NCBI RefSeq assembly: GCF_000473995.1
Contig: NC_022571.1
Span: forward strand, 4,681,416 to 4,745,415
DNA length: 64,000 nt
Direction: 5' to 3'
Origin: Clostridium saccharobutylicum DSM 13864
Lineage (GTDB): Bacteria > Bacillota > Clostridia > Clostridiales > Clostridiaceae
The position numbers and the translations under genes were made by a program. Positions 9,630 through 17,442 of the stretch are shown here, piece by piece. Numbering within the stretch: position 1 is the stretch's first letter; every line of letters begins with the position of its first letter. The notes under the pieces are model-generated. The model did not search any database, was not told the origin of the DNA, and saw only the letters and a program-made list of their open reading frames with translations.

Positions 9630-10889
9630 TTACTTTACTCTTTCAATTGTATAGTCTTCAATAGAATTATTAAATACTCCAAAAATTGTTTTTCCAATTG
9701 TACTTGCAACTACATGTATCGCATTATTAATCCAACACTCTTCGGTTTGATTTAAAACATCAATACCTTCACCAATTCCTAAAGTAATAAAATAATCACC
9801 TTCTCTTATTTCTGGCCATGTAACTTTAAAAGATATGATATTTTTTCCTTTTTCTAATTGAAACTGTTCCACTTCTGATGTTAAAGATGTTTGCCCAAAT
9901 ACTTCATTACCATATTTATCTCTTGTTTGATAACCAACAATTAAATCATCTATGTCTTTATTAGAATCTACTATAAGTGAAATATGAATTTCATCATCCC
10001 TTTGGCAATATTCTGCAAAAGGCTCATCATTAATAGAGTAAAAATATTTTTCAATAATTACATCCATCTTCCCACTATATTCATTCTGCTTCGGAATTTT
10101 ATAATCTTCTAAATTAAGTACTTCATTTGATTTATTTGAAGTTAATGATAAATTTTCTTTTACTTGTCCTTGTTTAATTCTAAAGTATTGTGTAATAGCT
10201 TCATTAGGTTCACCATCAAATTCTAAGTTCCCTTTATTCATAACAATAATTCTTTTACAGAATTTTGTCATTGCATTTAAATCATGTGATACAATCAATA
10301 CAGTAGATTTACCAGCTAATTCTTTTATTTTTTTATAACATTTTTGTTGAAAGAATACATCTCCAACACTTAAAGCTTCATCTACGATTAGAATATCTGG
10401 CTCTACATTAATTGCTATGGCAAATGCCAGCCTTACAAACATTCCTGATGAATATACTTTTACAGGTTGATTTATAAATTCTCCAATATCTGCAAAGTCT
10501 AATATATCTTGCAATTTTTCATCAGTTTCTTTCTTTGAAAATCCCATCATCATTGCATTAAGATATATATTTTCAAACCCTGTGTACTCTGGGTTAAATC
10601 CTGCTCCTAGCTCTAACAATGCTGAAACCTTTCCTTCAATATCTATTTTTCCTTCACTTTGTGTTAATACTCCAGCTAAAATTTTTAAAATAGTAGATTT
10701 TCCTGAACCATTTAATCCAATTAATCCAACACATTCACCCTTTTCTATCTGAAAACTTATATCATTTAAAGCATAAAAATCTTTATGATACTTTTTTCCT
10801 GATATAGAAAAAGCTTCTTTTAATCTATCTTTTTTATTATTATATAAAGGATATACTTTCTTCACATTCTCTACATTAATTACACTCAA
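9630..10889 (-). CDS. wzt: Polysaccharide ABC exporter ATP-binding subunit with Wzt C-terminal domain
   Basis: The 419-residue protein has an ABC ATPase domain (residues about 1-245): Walker A GLNGSGKST at 58-66, LLELGAGFNPEYTG typical of the Wzt/TagH group, signature YSSGM at 146-150, Walker B ILIVDE at 166-171 and the H-loop SHD. Residues about 260-419 form a beta-rich domain like Wzt_C, which in O9a-type systems binds the finished, capped polysaccharide. With the membrane subunit directly upstream (12-base gap) it exports a glycan made in the cytoplasm. Translation begins at TTG 10889, with AGGAG 8 bases upstream; no better ATG fits the conserved N-terminus. Confidence 0.9.
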   Translation of the reverse strand: MSVINVENVKKVYPLYNNKKDRLKEAFSISGKKYHKDFYALNDISFQIEKGECVGLIGLNGSGKSTILKILAGVLTQSEGKIDIEGKVSALLELGAGFNPEYTGFENIYLNAMMMGFSKKETDEKLQDILDFADIGEFINQPVKVYSSGMFVRLAFAIAINVEPDILIVDEALSVGDVFFQQKCYKKIKELAGKSTVLIVSHDLNAMTKFCKRIIVMNKGNLEFDGEPNEAITQYFRIKQGQVKENLSLTSNKSNEVLNLEDYKIPKQNEYSGKMDVIIEKYFYSINDEPFAEYCQRDDEIHISLIVDSNKDIDDLIVGYQTRDKYGNEVFGQTSLTSEVEQFQLEKGKNIISFKVTWPEIREGDYFITLGIGEGIDVLNQTEECWINNAIHVVASTIGKTIFGVFNNSIEDYTIERVK

Positions 10890-10901
10890 ATTTTACACTC
10901 C

Positions 10902-11705
10902 TTATAATTCATCTGCTAAATGAGGTCTTAATTTTTTAAAAATTAAAGTTCCAAAAACAAATAAAATAATAGTTACCATCCAAAAATAAATTGATGTATT
11001 TATTCTATGCCAAAATGGTACTCCATAAAGAAAACTATCTCTATAACCTCTAATAATATAATAAATAGGATTTATTTTTAATAGCTTACCAATCCAAGAA
11101 TCCATTTTATCCGCATTCCAGAAAATAGGTGTAATCCAAAAACCAATTTGTAAAATTACTGATATTAATTGTGTCATATCTTTAAAAAATACTGAAAGTG
11201 CAGATACAGCCCAGGATAATCCCATACAAAATACTATAAGTGCAAATGTATAATAAAAGGATTGAAAAAAATATGCATTGATTCCATATCCATACATTCC
11301 AAATATCAAAAATATGAATAAAACAAAAAATATATGTACAAAAAAGGCTGATACTATCTTCATAATTGGCAAAATACTAACTCTAAATTTTACTTTCTTA
11401 ACTAAATAGTTATATTCATATAAACAATTAGAAGTAGACATTAAAATATCATTAAAGAAAATCCAAGGAATATATGCAGGCACAAACCATAAGATAAATG
11501 GAAAATTATCAATGGGAACTGATTTAAATCCCATTTCAAAAACAAACCAAAACACTAAAATTGTAATTAAAGGTTGAACAAATGCCCATATAATCCCAAA
11601 TATAGAACCTGCATATTTTGCTTTAAAATCATTAATTGATAATCTAAATAATAATTCTCTATCTTTAATCAGATCTTTTAAGAACTGACAAAATCCTAAA
11701 ACCAT
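10902..11705 (-). CDS. wzm: Polysaccharide ABC exporter membrane subunit (Wzm/TagG-like)
   Basis: The 267-residue protein has six hydrophobic segments and the ABC-2 permease pattern of Wzm/TagG: an N-terminal amphipathic part with LFRLSINDFKAKYAGS, then IIWAFVQPLITILVFWFVF, and the C-terminal RGYRDSFLYG region. It forms the channel through which the Wzt ATPase pushes a lipid-linked glycan across the membrane. The correct start is ATG 11705: GGAGG sits 8 bases upstream, and the longer frame starting at TTG 11720 would use this RBS as codons. The gene is placed between the stand-alone SRDGY protein and wzt. Confidence 0.9.
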   Translation of the reverse strand: MVLGFCQFLKDLIKDRELLFRLSINDFKAKYAGSIFGIIWAFVQPLITILVFWFVFEMGFKSVPIDNFPFILWFVPAYIPWIFFNDILMSTSNCLYEYNYLVKKVKFRVSILPIMKIVSAFFVHIFFVLFIFLIFGMYGYGINAYFFQSFYYTFALIVFCMGLSWAVSALSVFFKDMTQLISVILQIGFWITPIFWNADKMDSWIGKLLKINPIYYIIRGYRDSFLYGVPFWHRINTSIYFWMVTIILFVFGTLIFKKLRPHLADEL

Positions 11706-11831
11706 AAAAATAACCTCCAAAAATATCCTAATAATATTGAAAACATTCAGTATTATTTAGGTTAATAAATTGTTAAATATTTATATTATTAATCCACGTG
11801 AGTTGCTTTATTAACTTCAAATAAACTATAG

Positions 11832-13214
11832 TTAATTTACTTTATTCAACTTTAAATAATGAAGATACTCACATATTAAACAACTTAAATTAAATAGCTT
11901 TTTACATGATATATTAGATAACTTAATAGTTCCATTAATCCAAAAAGATTCATTATATTTTATTTGTTTATTATTTAAAAATATATTTCTATATATTTTA
12001 TAAAAAATATTATATTGCCACAATTCCTCATTTGTAAGTTTCTCCGCTAAATTTAACATATAACTTTCACTCGGATCATCAGCAAAGGGTATGCTTCCAT
12101 ATACGGTAGCTTCATTTATACTTGGAAACATCATAAAACTTTTAAGTAACTTTTGAGTTAAATTAGATAACTTATCTATGAAAATATTATTCCACTCATT
12201 TTCACTTACAAACAATTTCGTAAACTTTTCCACAGTATTTAATTGTAAATTCACGTTCCATTTCAGTTCTTGATCGCTAAAAACTGCATTAATTGAATTA
12301 TTATTGTTTCTTTTGTATCCTACTGTCATTCCATGATTTGCACTACACATACATTCAAATAAGTTGTTATTAAAAAAAACTCGTCTAGAACTATTAAATT
12401 CTTTAGAAAAATAAAAACAATTGTAGTCTCCATCTTCTACTTTTCCATTTTCAAACATACCAAAATAATATCCGCATAAAGTTCTATTATCACCTGCATA
12501 AGAAAGAATTTGCCTTATATTACGTTGCATCGACCCAAGCCAACCTACATCGACAATTGCATAATCTCTGTTTTCTGTTAGTCCTTCTTGAACAAAATAT
12601 TCATATATTATTTTATATTTAGATTTTGAGTGTTCTAATGCTTCTTTTATAAAACATTCATTATTTTTTAATTTTTCTCGTAAAATAATTAATTCATCCT
12701 TAGTTAAAAGCTTTTCTTTAAATTTAACATCAATCTCATTAAGTATTTTGCCTTGCATTTCACAACTTATTCCTGCACGTTTTAATACTATCTTAGGTGA
12801 AACTTTAACCCCATACTCACAAAAATATTTCATTGCCTCATTTTTATCAATAAAATAAATAGGTTCTCTTAACACCAAACGACTTACATATAAGTATCTA
12901 CAATCTATATTTATTTTATATTTATTACATATAACTTTAGCTATTTTATACATGATATAACCATCCCTGGAAAGGAAATATAACCGTTGCATTCCTCGTC
13001 TTTGTGCATCTTTCAATATATATATGACATAACTAACTAATACTGGTGCCGTCACCAGTACAGATGTTTCATATATTACACTATCTTCATAAGATAAATT
13101 TTTTGGCATGTTTTTTAATAATTTTTGACTACTAGTATAAAAATCAACAACATTTTGATATCTTTTTAGAATCTTTCCATAATATTTTATTTTTTTCGAA
13201 ACATTCTTGTCCAT
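11832..13214 (-). CDS. Stand-alone SRDGY-domain protein of polysaccharide cluster (function unknown)
   Basis: This 460-residue protein has no signal peptide and no clear membrane segment. Its core matches the C-terminal third of the 1035-residue fusion protein at 5371-8478: LSRDGYIMYKIAK (81-93) against MSRDGYLPMKIYE, RYLYVSRLVL against KYIYTSRKSLL, and DVGWLGSMQ (222-230) against DLGYSGRIQ. The HAD part is missing here; about 40 N-terminal residues precede a helix (about 50-70). A conserved acidic/aromatic core suggests an enzyme or a glycan-binding fold, but I cannot name the reaction. The start overlaps the end of the GT2 gene upstream by 28 bases, implying translational coupling. Confidence 0.65.
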   Translation of the reverse strand: MDKNVSKKIKYYGKILKRYQNVVDFYTSSQKLLKNMPKNLSYEDSVIYETSVLVTAPVLVSYVIYILKDAQRRGMQRLYFLSRDGYIMYKIAKVICNKYKINIDCRYLYVSRLVLREPIYFIDKNEAMKYFCEYGVKVSPKIVLKRAGISCEMQGKILNEIDVKFKEKLLTKDELIILREKLKNNECFIKEALEHSKSKYKIIYEYFVQEGLTENRDYAIVDVGWLGSMQRNIRQILSYAGDNRTLCGYYFGMFENGKVEDGDYNCFYFSKEFNSSRRVFFNNNLFECMCSANHGMTVGYKRNNNNSINAVFSDQELKWNVNLQLNTVEKFTKLFVSENEWNNIFIDKLSNLTQKLLKSFMMFPSINEATVYGSIPFADDPSESYMLNLAEKLTNEELWQYNIFYKIYRNIFLNNKQIKYNESFWINGTIKLSNISCKKLFNLSCLICEYLHYLKLNKVN

Positions 13215-14203
13215 ATCCTTATTGTTCTCCTTACTTTCTTTAAAAGAAATAATACAAATGCTACAGGCGAAATACCTAATAAACTAATTACACTATTAAA
13301 TTGTCTGCATTTCTTATCTTCTGTCATCTTCAATATATACTGTGTCTGCTTAAATAAATCTTTTGCTTCTTTTCTATGCTCTTTATCTACTTCGTAAATA
13401 GTCGCTAAATTTAAAATATATTCTACTACTAGTTTCGTTTTCATTCTATATGAGAAATTTATCTCGTTATTTTTATGTAATAGATCCATACATTCTTTTG
13501 TAATTGTAAGATAATCATACATAAACTTAATACTAACTTTATTCATTATAGAGTTTTCTCTTCCTAATTTGTAACAATAATAAGGATTATGATAAAAAAC
13601 TATATTTTTAGATTTCAATAAGGTTTTTACAGCAAAATCAATATCTTCGCATAAAAATCCCTCTTTAAATTGAAATTTATTTTCTTGCAAAAAACTTCTA
13701 TTAAATATAAAACGCCATGCATTCCAAAAACACCCATGAGGCAATAAAAATTTCATCATATATGAATTATCACAAATTAGATCTTCACTTCCCTCAATTT
13801 GATTAATTCTATCAATTATCTTTTCTTCTTGAGAAACTCTAAAAAAATCACTAACTACTATGTCTATTGATTTTTTTCTTATATTTTTTAACTTTTCTAT
13901 AACTCTTGAGAAATTTTCACTTATAATATAATCATCGCTATCTATAAATGCAATATATGTGCCTTTCGCTTCCTTAAGTCCACTGTTCCTTGCATTAGAA
14001 AGCCCTCCATTTTTTTGATTTATAACTTTAATCTCACTATATCGTTTTTCGAAGTCCAAGCAAATATTAAAGCTATTATCTGTGCTTCCATCATTCACCA
14101 AAATCACTTCATAATCTGTCAATTTGCATGCTAGTATACTCTCTAAACATCTCTTTAAATAAGTTTCCACATTATATACCGGCACAACAATACTTAGAAA
14201 CAC
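13187..14203 (-). CDS. GT2 family glycosyltransferase
   Basis: The 338-residue protein carries the GT-A fold signatures SIVVPVYNVETYLKRC (4-19), NDGSTDNS (37-44) and the metal-binding DSDD (88-91), with GGLSNARN in between. A helical C-terminal region follows, with a hydrophobic stretch near 300-318 and a basic tail (KKVRRTIRIW), which should hold it at the membrane. It is the first gene of the minus-strand cluster 1 and diverges from the plus-strand initiating transferase at 14459. RBS AGAGGTG precedes the ATG. Donor and acceptor are unknown. Confidence 0.85.
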   Translation of the reverse strand: MFLSIVVPVYNVETYLKRCLESILACKLTDYEVILVNDGSTDNSFNICLDFEKRYSEIKVINQKNGGLSNARNSGLKEAKGTYIAFIDSDDYIISENFSRVIEKLKNIRKKSIDIVVSDFFRVSQEEKIIDRINQIEGSEDLICDNSYMMKFLLPHGCFWNAWRFIFNRSFLQENKFQFKEGFLCEDIDFAVKTLLKSKNIVFYHNPYYCYKLGRENSIMNKVSIKFMYDYLTITKECMDLLHKNNEINFSYRMKTKLVVEYILNLATIYEVDKEHRKEAKDLFKQTQYILKMTEDKKCRQFNSVISLLGISPVAFVLFLLKKVRRTIRIWTRMFRKK

Positions 14204-14380
14204 ATTTTCACCTCTTTATAAAAACAATTTTGTATTTATTTTAACATAATAAAATAAATAAATAAACGGATTTTACAATATTTACTCATTGGTAGTTATT
14301 TCAGGCAAGCCTTTTTTTATAAAGCATGCAGCAATTATTCCAATTTGAGTAATTATAGATTAAGTACGATTAATCGTTTA

Positions 14381-14409
14381 TTGCAAAACTTCACATAAAA
14401 TGATATTAT
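14381..14409 (+). promoter_or_regulatory. Probable sigma-A promoter for the 14459 operon
   Basis: TTGCAA (14381-14386) is separated by 17 bases from TATTAT (14404-14409). The start codon follows about 50 bases later. Spacing and position fit a vegetative promoter; strength is uncertain. Confidence 0.5.
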
Positions 14410-14458
14410 ACAGCTAGTTAATTTATATATATCTACTGTATAAAGGATGGGTATAATA

Positions 14459-15883
14459 ATGATAAAAGAAAATCAAACATTTTTAAATCAAATCAATGCT
14501 ATTTCAGATATTATAATTCTATTTATATCAATGATATTAGCGTATTTCATTCGTTTTCATATATTTTCATCTAATACAGATTACATTAGGTTATTTACGT
14601 ATATTCAATTTACTGTCGTTATAATTCCTATAAATTTGATTATATTTTATTTTTTTAATTTATATCATTCATTTAGAACTACAGCTTTTATCAATGAATG
14701 TATTAAAATTATTAAATCAAATACAATTCTTATAGCAATTTTGTTGTCTTTATTGTTTGTATTAAAATTAGTTCATATTTCTAGATTAGTTCTTGTAATT
14801 TTCTATTTTGTAAATATTCTTTTAATAATCTCTAAAAGATTAATTTTAAGAAAAATTCTTTCAATGTTTAGAGAAAAGGGACTAAATTTAAAGCATGTGC
14901 TTATTATCGGTGCTGGTGAAGTTGCTAATGAATATTTAAATGTTATTAAAACTAATAAGAGCTATGGTTATAGTTATTCTGGATATGTAGCTAACAATTC
15001 AGATTTTCAAGGCAAAAAACTTGGTAATTATCATGACTTATTAAATGTATTATATGAGTACAAGCCTGATGAAGTTATTTGTGCTCTAGATATATCTGAT
15101 TCAAAATATCTAGAAAATATAGTTTCAGATTGTGAAAAAAGTGGTACTAAAATTTCAATTATTCCATTTTGCTATAAATACATTCCAAGTAAACCTTACA
15201 TAGATCAAATTGGAAGCATTCCTCTTATTAATCTTAGAAGAATTCCTTTAGACAATTTAGGAAATGCTTTTATAAAAAGAGCACTAGATATAATAGGTTC
15301 ACTTGTCTTATTAATATTAGTCAGTCCAATTATGATTATTACCTCTATTATAATTAAATGTACTTCAAAAGGCCCTATTATTTTTAAACAGAATCGTGTA
15401 GGCTTAAACAAAAAAATATTTACAATGTACAAATTTAGATCAATGAAAGTTAATTGTTCGGAAAAAACTGGTTGGACTACAAATAATGATCCTAGAAAAA
15501 CTAAATTTGGTTCTTTTATTCGTAAATTTTCAATTGATGAATTACCTCAATTTTTAAATGTTTTAAAAGGTGATATGAGCTTAGTAGGCCCTCGACCTGA
15601 ACTTCCTCACTTTGTTGAAACCTTTAAAGATGAAATACCTCTTTATATGGTTAAACATCAAGTAAAGCCAGGAATAACTGGACTAGCCCAAATTAAAGGT
15701 TATCGAGGAGATACATCTATTAAGAAAAGAATTCAATATGACATATATTATATCGAAAATTGGAACATACTAATGGACATAACTATATTACTTCAAACTG
15801 CTTTTAAGGGATTTAAAAATAGTGAAAAATTAGCAACAAGCAGCAGCAACCAAACTACAACTAATAATGGAGTAAAATTATGA
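14459..15883 (+). CDS. Undecaprenyl-phosphate sugar-phosphate transferase (WbaP/EpsE-like)
   Basis: This 474-residue enzyme has four to five N-terminal membrane helices (about 12-130), a nucleotide-binding-like domain with HVLIIGAGEVA (about 145-155), and a C-terminal bacterial sugar transferase domain (about 265-470) beginning KRALDIIGS. The catalytic core carries SIDELPQFLNVLKGDMSLVG and PRPE. It starts glycan assembly by moving a hexose-1-phosphate from a UDP-sugar to undecaprenyl phosphate at the inner membrane face. I chose ATG 14459; the in-frame ATG 14447 lies inside the RBS AAAGGATGG. It overlaps the next gene by ATGA. It is the first of two initiating transferases in the window, the other being the short one at 50835. 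Confidence 0.9.
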   Translation: MIKENQTFLNQINAISDIIILFISMILAYFIRFHIFSSNTDYIRLFTYIQFTVVIIPINLIIFYFFNLYHSFRTTAFINECIKIIKSNTILIAILLSLLFVLKLVHISRLVLVIFYFVNILLIISKRLILRKILSMFREKGLNLKHVLIIGAGEVANEYLNVIKTNKSYGYSYSGYVANNSDFQGKKLGNYHDLLNVLYEYKPDEVICALDISDSKYLENIVSDCEKSGTKISIIPFCYKYIPSKPYIDQIGSIPLINLRRIPLDNLGNAFIKRALDIIGSLVLLILVSPIMIITSIIIKCTSKGPIIFKQNRVGLNKKIFTMYKFRSMKVNCSEKTGWTTNNDPRKTKFGSFIRKFSIDELPQFLNVLKGDMSLVGPRPELPHFVETFKDEIPLYMVKHQVKPGITGLAQIKGYRGDTSIKKRIQYDIYYIENWNILMDITILLQTAFKGFKNSEKLATSSSNQTTTNNGVKL

Positions 15884-17016
15884 AGAAAATACTTTTTGTA
15901 GCATCAACCTTATCGCATATAGAAAACTTTCATATGCCATATATAAAATACTTTAAAGAACATGGTTATAATGTACATGTTATAGGAAAAGCTAATAATA
16001 AATCTGAACTTAAATGTATTGATAAAATTATACCTGTTCCTTTTCAAAAAAATATGTTTTCTATTAAAAATTTTTCTAATGCAATAAAAATCAGTAAAAT
16101 AATCAAATCAGAAAATTATGATATTATAAGTCTTCATACTACACTTGCAGCTTTCTTTACTAGACTAGGTATAATGTTATCTTTCAACAAACCCAATCTA
16201 GTAATAAATACTGTTCATGGATATTTATTTGACAATAACAGTTCATTTATAAAAAAAATAATTATGGTTATGGCCGAAAAAATCACCAAATGTGTTACTG
16301 ATACTATAATCGTAATGAATCGTGATGATTATAAAATTGCACAAAAACACAAACTTTACAGAAATAATATATACTCAATAGATGGTATGGGAATAAATTT
16401 ATCATCTTATTCTCCTATATCATATGAAGATAAAATTGCTTTAAGAAAAAAACATCACTTTTCAATTAATGATTTCTTCCTAATATATGTAGCCGAATTT
16501 TCTAAACGCAAAAATCAAAAATTTATTATAAATACAGTAGATAAACTAGTAAAAGATGGTTACACAAATATTAAGTTATTATTACTTGGCGATGGAATAT
16601 TGTTAGATGAATTAAAAACTTATACTAAAGAATTAGGAATTAATAATAATGTATTCTTTATTGGTTATACAAAAGATACATGTACATACTATCAAATGGC
16701 TGATATATGTGTTTCATCTAGCAGAATTGAAGGATTGCCATTTAACATTATGGAAGCTATGTGCGTTGGTCTTCCTATAGTTGCATCTAATGTAAAAGGC
16801 CACAAAGATTTAGTAATTCCAAACGAAAACGGATTTCTCTTTGAATACGATAATGATTCTGAATTTTATACATATATAAAAACAATATATGATAGTAAAG
16901 AAATCCAATACAAAATGTCTAATAAAAGTTTAGATTTAGTTGAAAATTATTCTATAAATAATATTTTACCAAAGACAATTAATATTATTTTAAATGAGTA
17001 TAAGTCACATATATAA
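15880..17016 (+). CDS. GT4 family glycosyltransferase
   Basis: The 378-residue protein has the GT-B fold of family 4: an N-terminal domain starting KKILFVASTLSHIENFHMPY, then after about 200 residues the donor domain with EFSKRKNQKF, LLLLGDG, and the glutamate motif RIEGLPFNIMEAM followed by GLPIVAS. It likely adds the second sugar after the initiating transferase, with which it is translationally coupled (4-base ATGA overlap). A terminator hairpin begins inside its last codons. The sugar donated cannot be deduced. Confidence 0.87.
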   Translation: MKKILFVASTLSHIENFHMPYIKYFKEHGYNVHVIGKANNKSELKCIDKIIPVPFQKNMFSIKNFSNAIKISKIIKSENYDIISLHTTLAAFFTRLGIMLSFNKPNLVINTVHGYLFDNNSSFIKKIIMVMAEKITKCVTDTIIVMNRDDYKIAQKHKLYRNNIYSIDGMGINLSSYSPISYEDKIALRKKHHFSINDFFLIYVAEFSKRKNQKFIINTVDKLVKDGYTNIKLLLLGDGILLDELKTYTKELGINNNVFFIGYTKDTCTYYQMADICVSSSRIEGLPFNIMEAMCVGLPIVASNVKGHKDLVIPNENGFLFEYDNDSEFYTYIKTIYDSKEIQYKMSNKSLDLVENYSINNILPKTINIILNEYKSHI

Positions 17017-17036
17017 AATGTGGCTTATTTTTTATA
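17002..17036 (+). terminator. Rho-independent terminator after the GT4 gene
   Basis: AAGTCACAT (17002-17010) pairs with ATGTGGCTT (17018-17026, one G-T pair) around a 7-base loop, followed by ATTTTTTATATT. The stem starts within the last codons of the upstream gene. Confidence 0.7.
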
Positions 17037-17052
17037 TTCTCCTCTTAATTAA

Positions 17053-17342
17053 ATATAGATAAACAAACTAAGAGCTAAATTTAAACTTCGAAATATATTC
17101 TAACTAGAAAGAAGCTGTGTTCTTTTTTGGAGTGTTACATTTATAATTGAGCTGTAATCATTTCTTCAGTAGAAGTTGTCTAATTCTTACTTGTTCTCAA
17201 CTTGTTTGAGGAACATGTAGGAATTGATACAACTTCTGCTGATAGAAATCCACAGCCCAATTATATAGCAACCGAGAAAAAGAATATAGCTTCTTTCGTT
17301 AAATTACCACATAAGCCTAAATTCTAAATTGTTTATCTATAT
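17053..17342. repeat. 290-bp unit with 14-bp terminal inverted repeats around copy A
   Basis: ATATAGATAAACAA (17053-17066) is the exact reverse complement of 17329-17342. The left flank inside the repeat resembles the left flank of copy D (57891 onward). This gives the unit the shape of a non-autonomous mobile element, although no clear target-site duplication is seen. Confidence 0.55.
17107..17297. ncRNA. 191-nt structured element, copy A
   Basis: The whole sequence folds into one long interrupted hairpin with four nested helices: P1 (GAAAGAAGC with GCTTCTTTC at the ends), P2 (AATTGAGCTGT with ACAGCCCAATT), P3 (CAGTAGAAGTTGT with ACAACTTCTGCTG) and P4 (AATTCTTACTTG arm) capped by CTTGT. Copies B (53382) and C (63681) have the same length and keep the pairing with different bases. 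It may be a small RNA gene, a regulatory RNA or a palindromic mobile element; the sense strand is not known. Confidence 0.55.
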
Positions 17343-17442
17343 CGCAATCACCCTATTTTATTGCAATGACATACTCACGGTGCTATAATATTACATATTT
17401 GTATAGAGAAATTACAAAAATAAATATTAGGATGTGTAAGAA

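Larger units (their letters stand above)
17017..17442. other. Gene-free region holding a 290-bp repeat unit
   Basis: No gene is visible. Nearly the whole gap is filled by the inverted-repeat-bounded unit 17053-17342 containing structured element copy A. The ligase-like gene starts at 17443. Confidence 0.8.

Noticed and set aside
17107-17297. 6S RNA
   Set aside because: A long hairpin of similar size, but several copies with different closing helices in one 64-kb window and no clear central bubble of 6S type.
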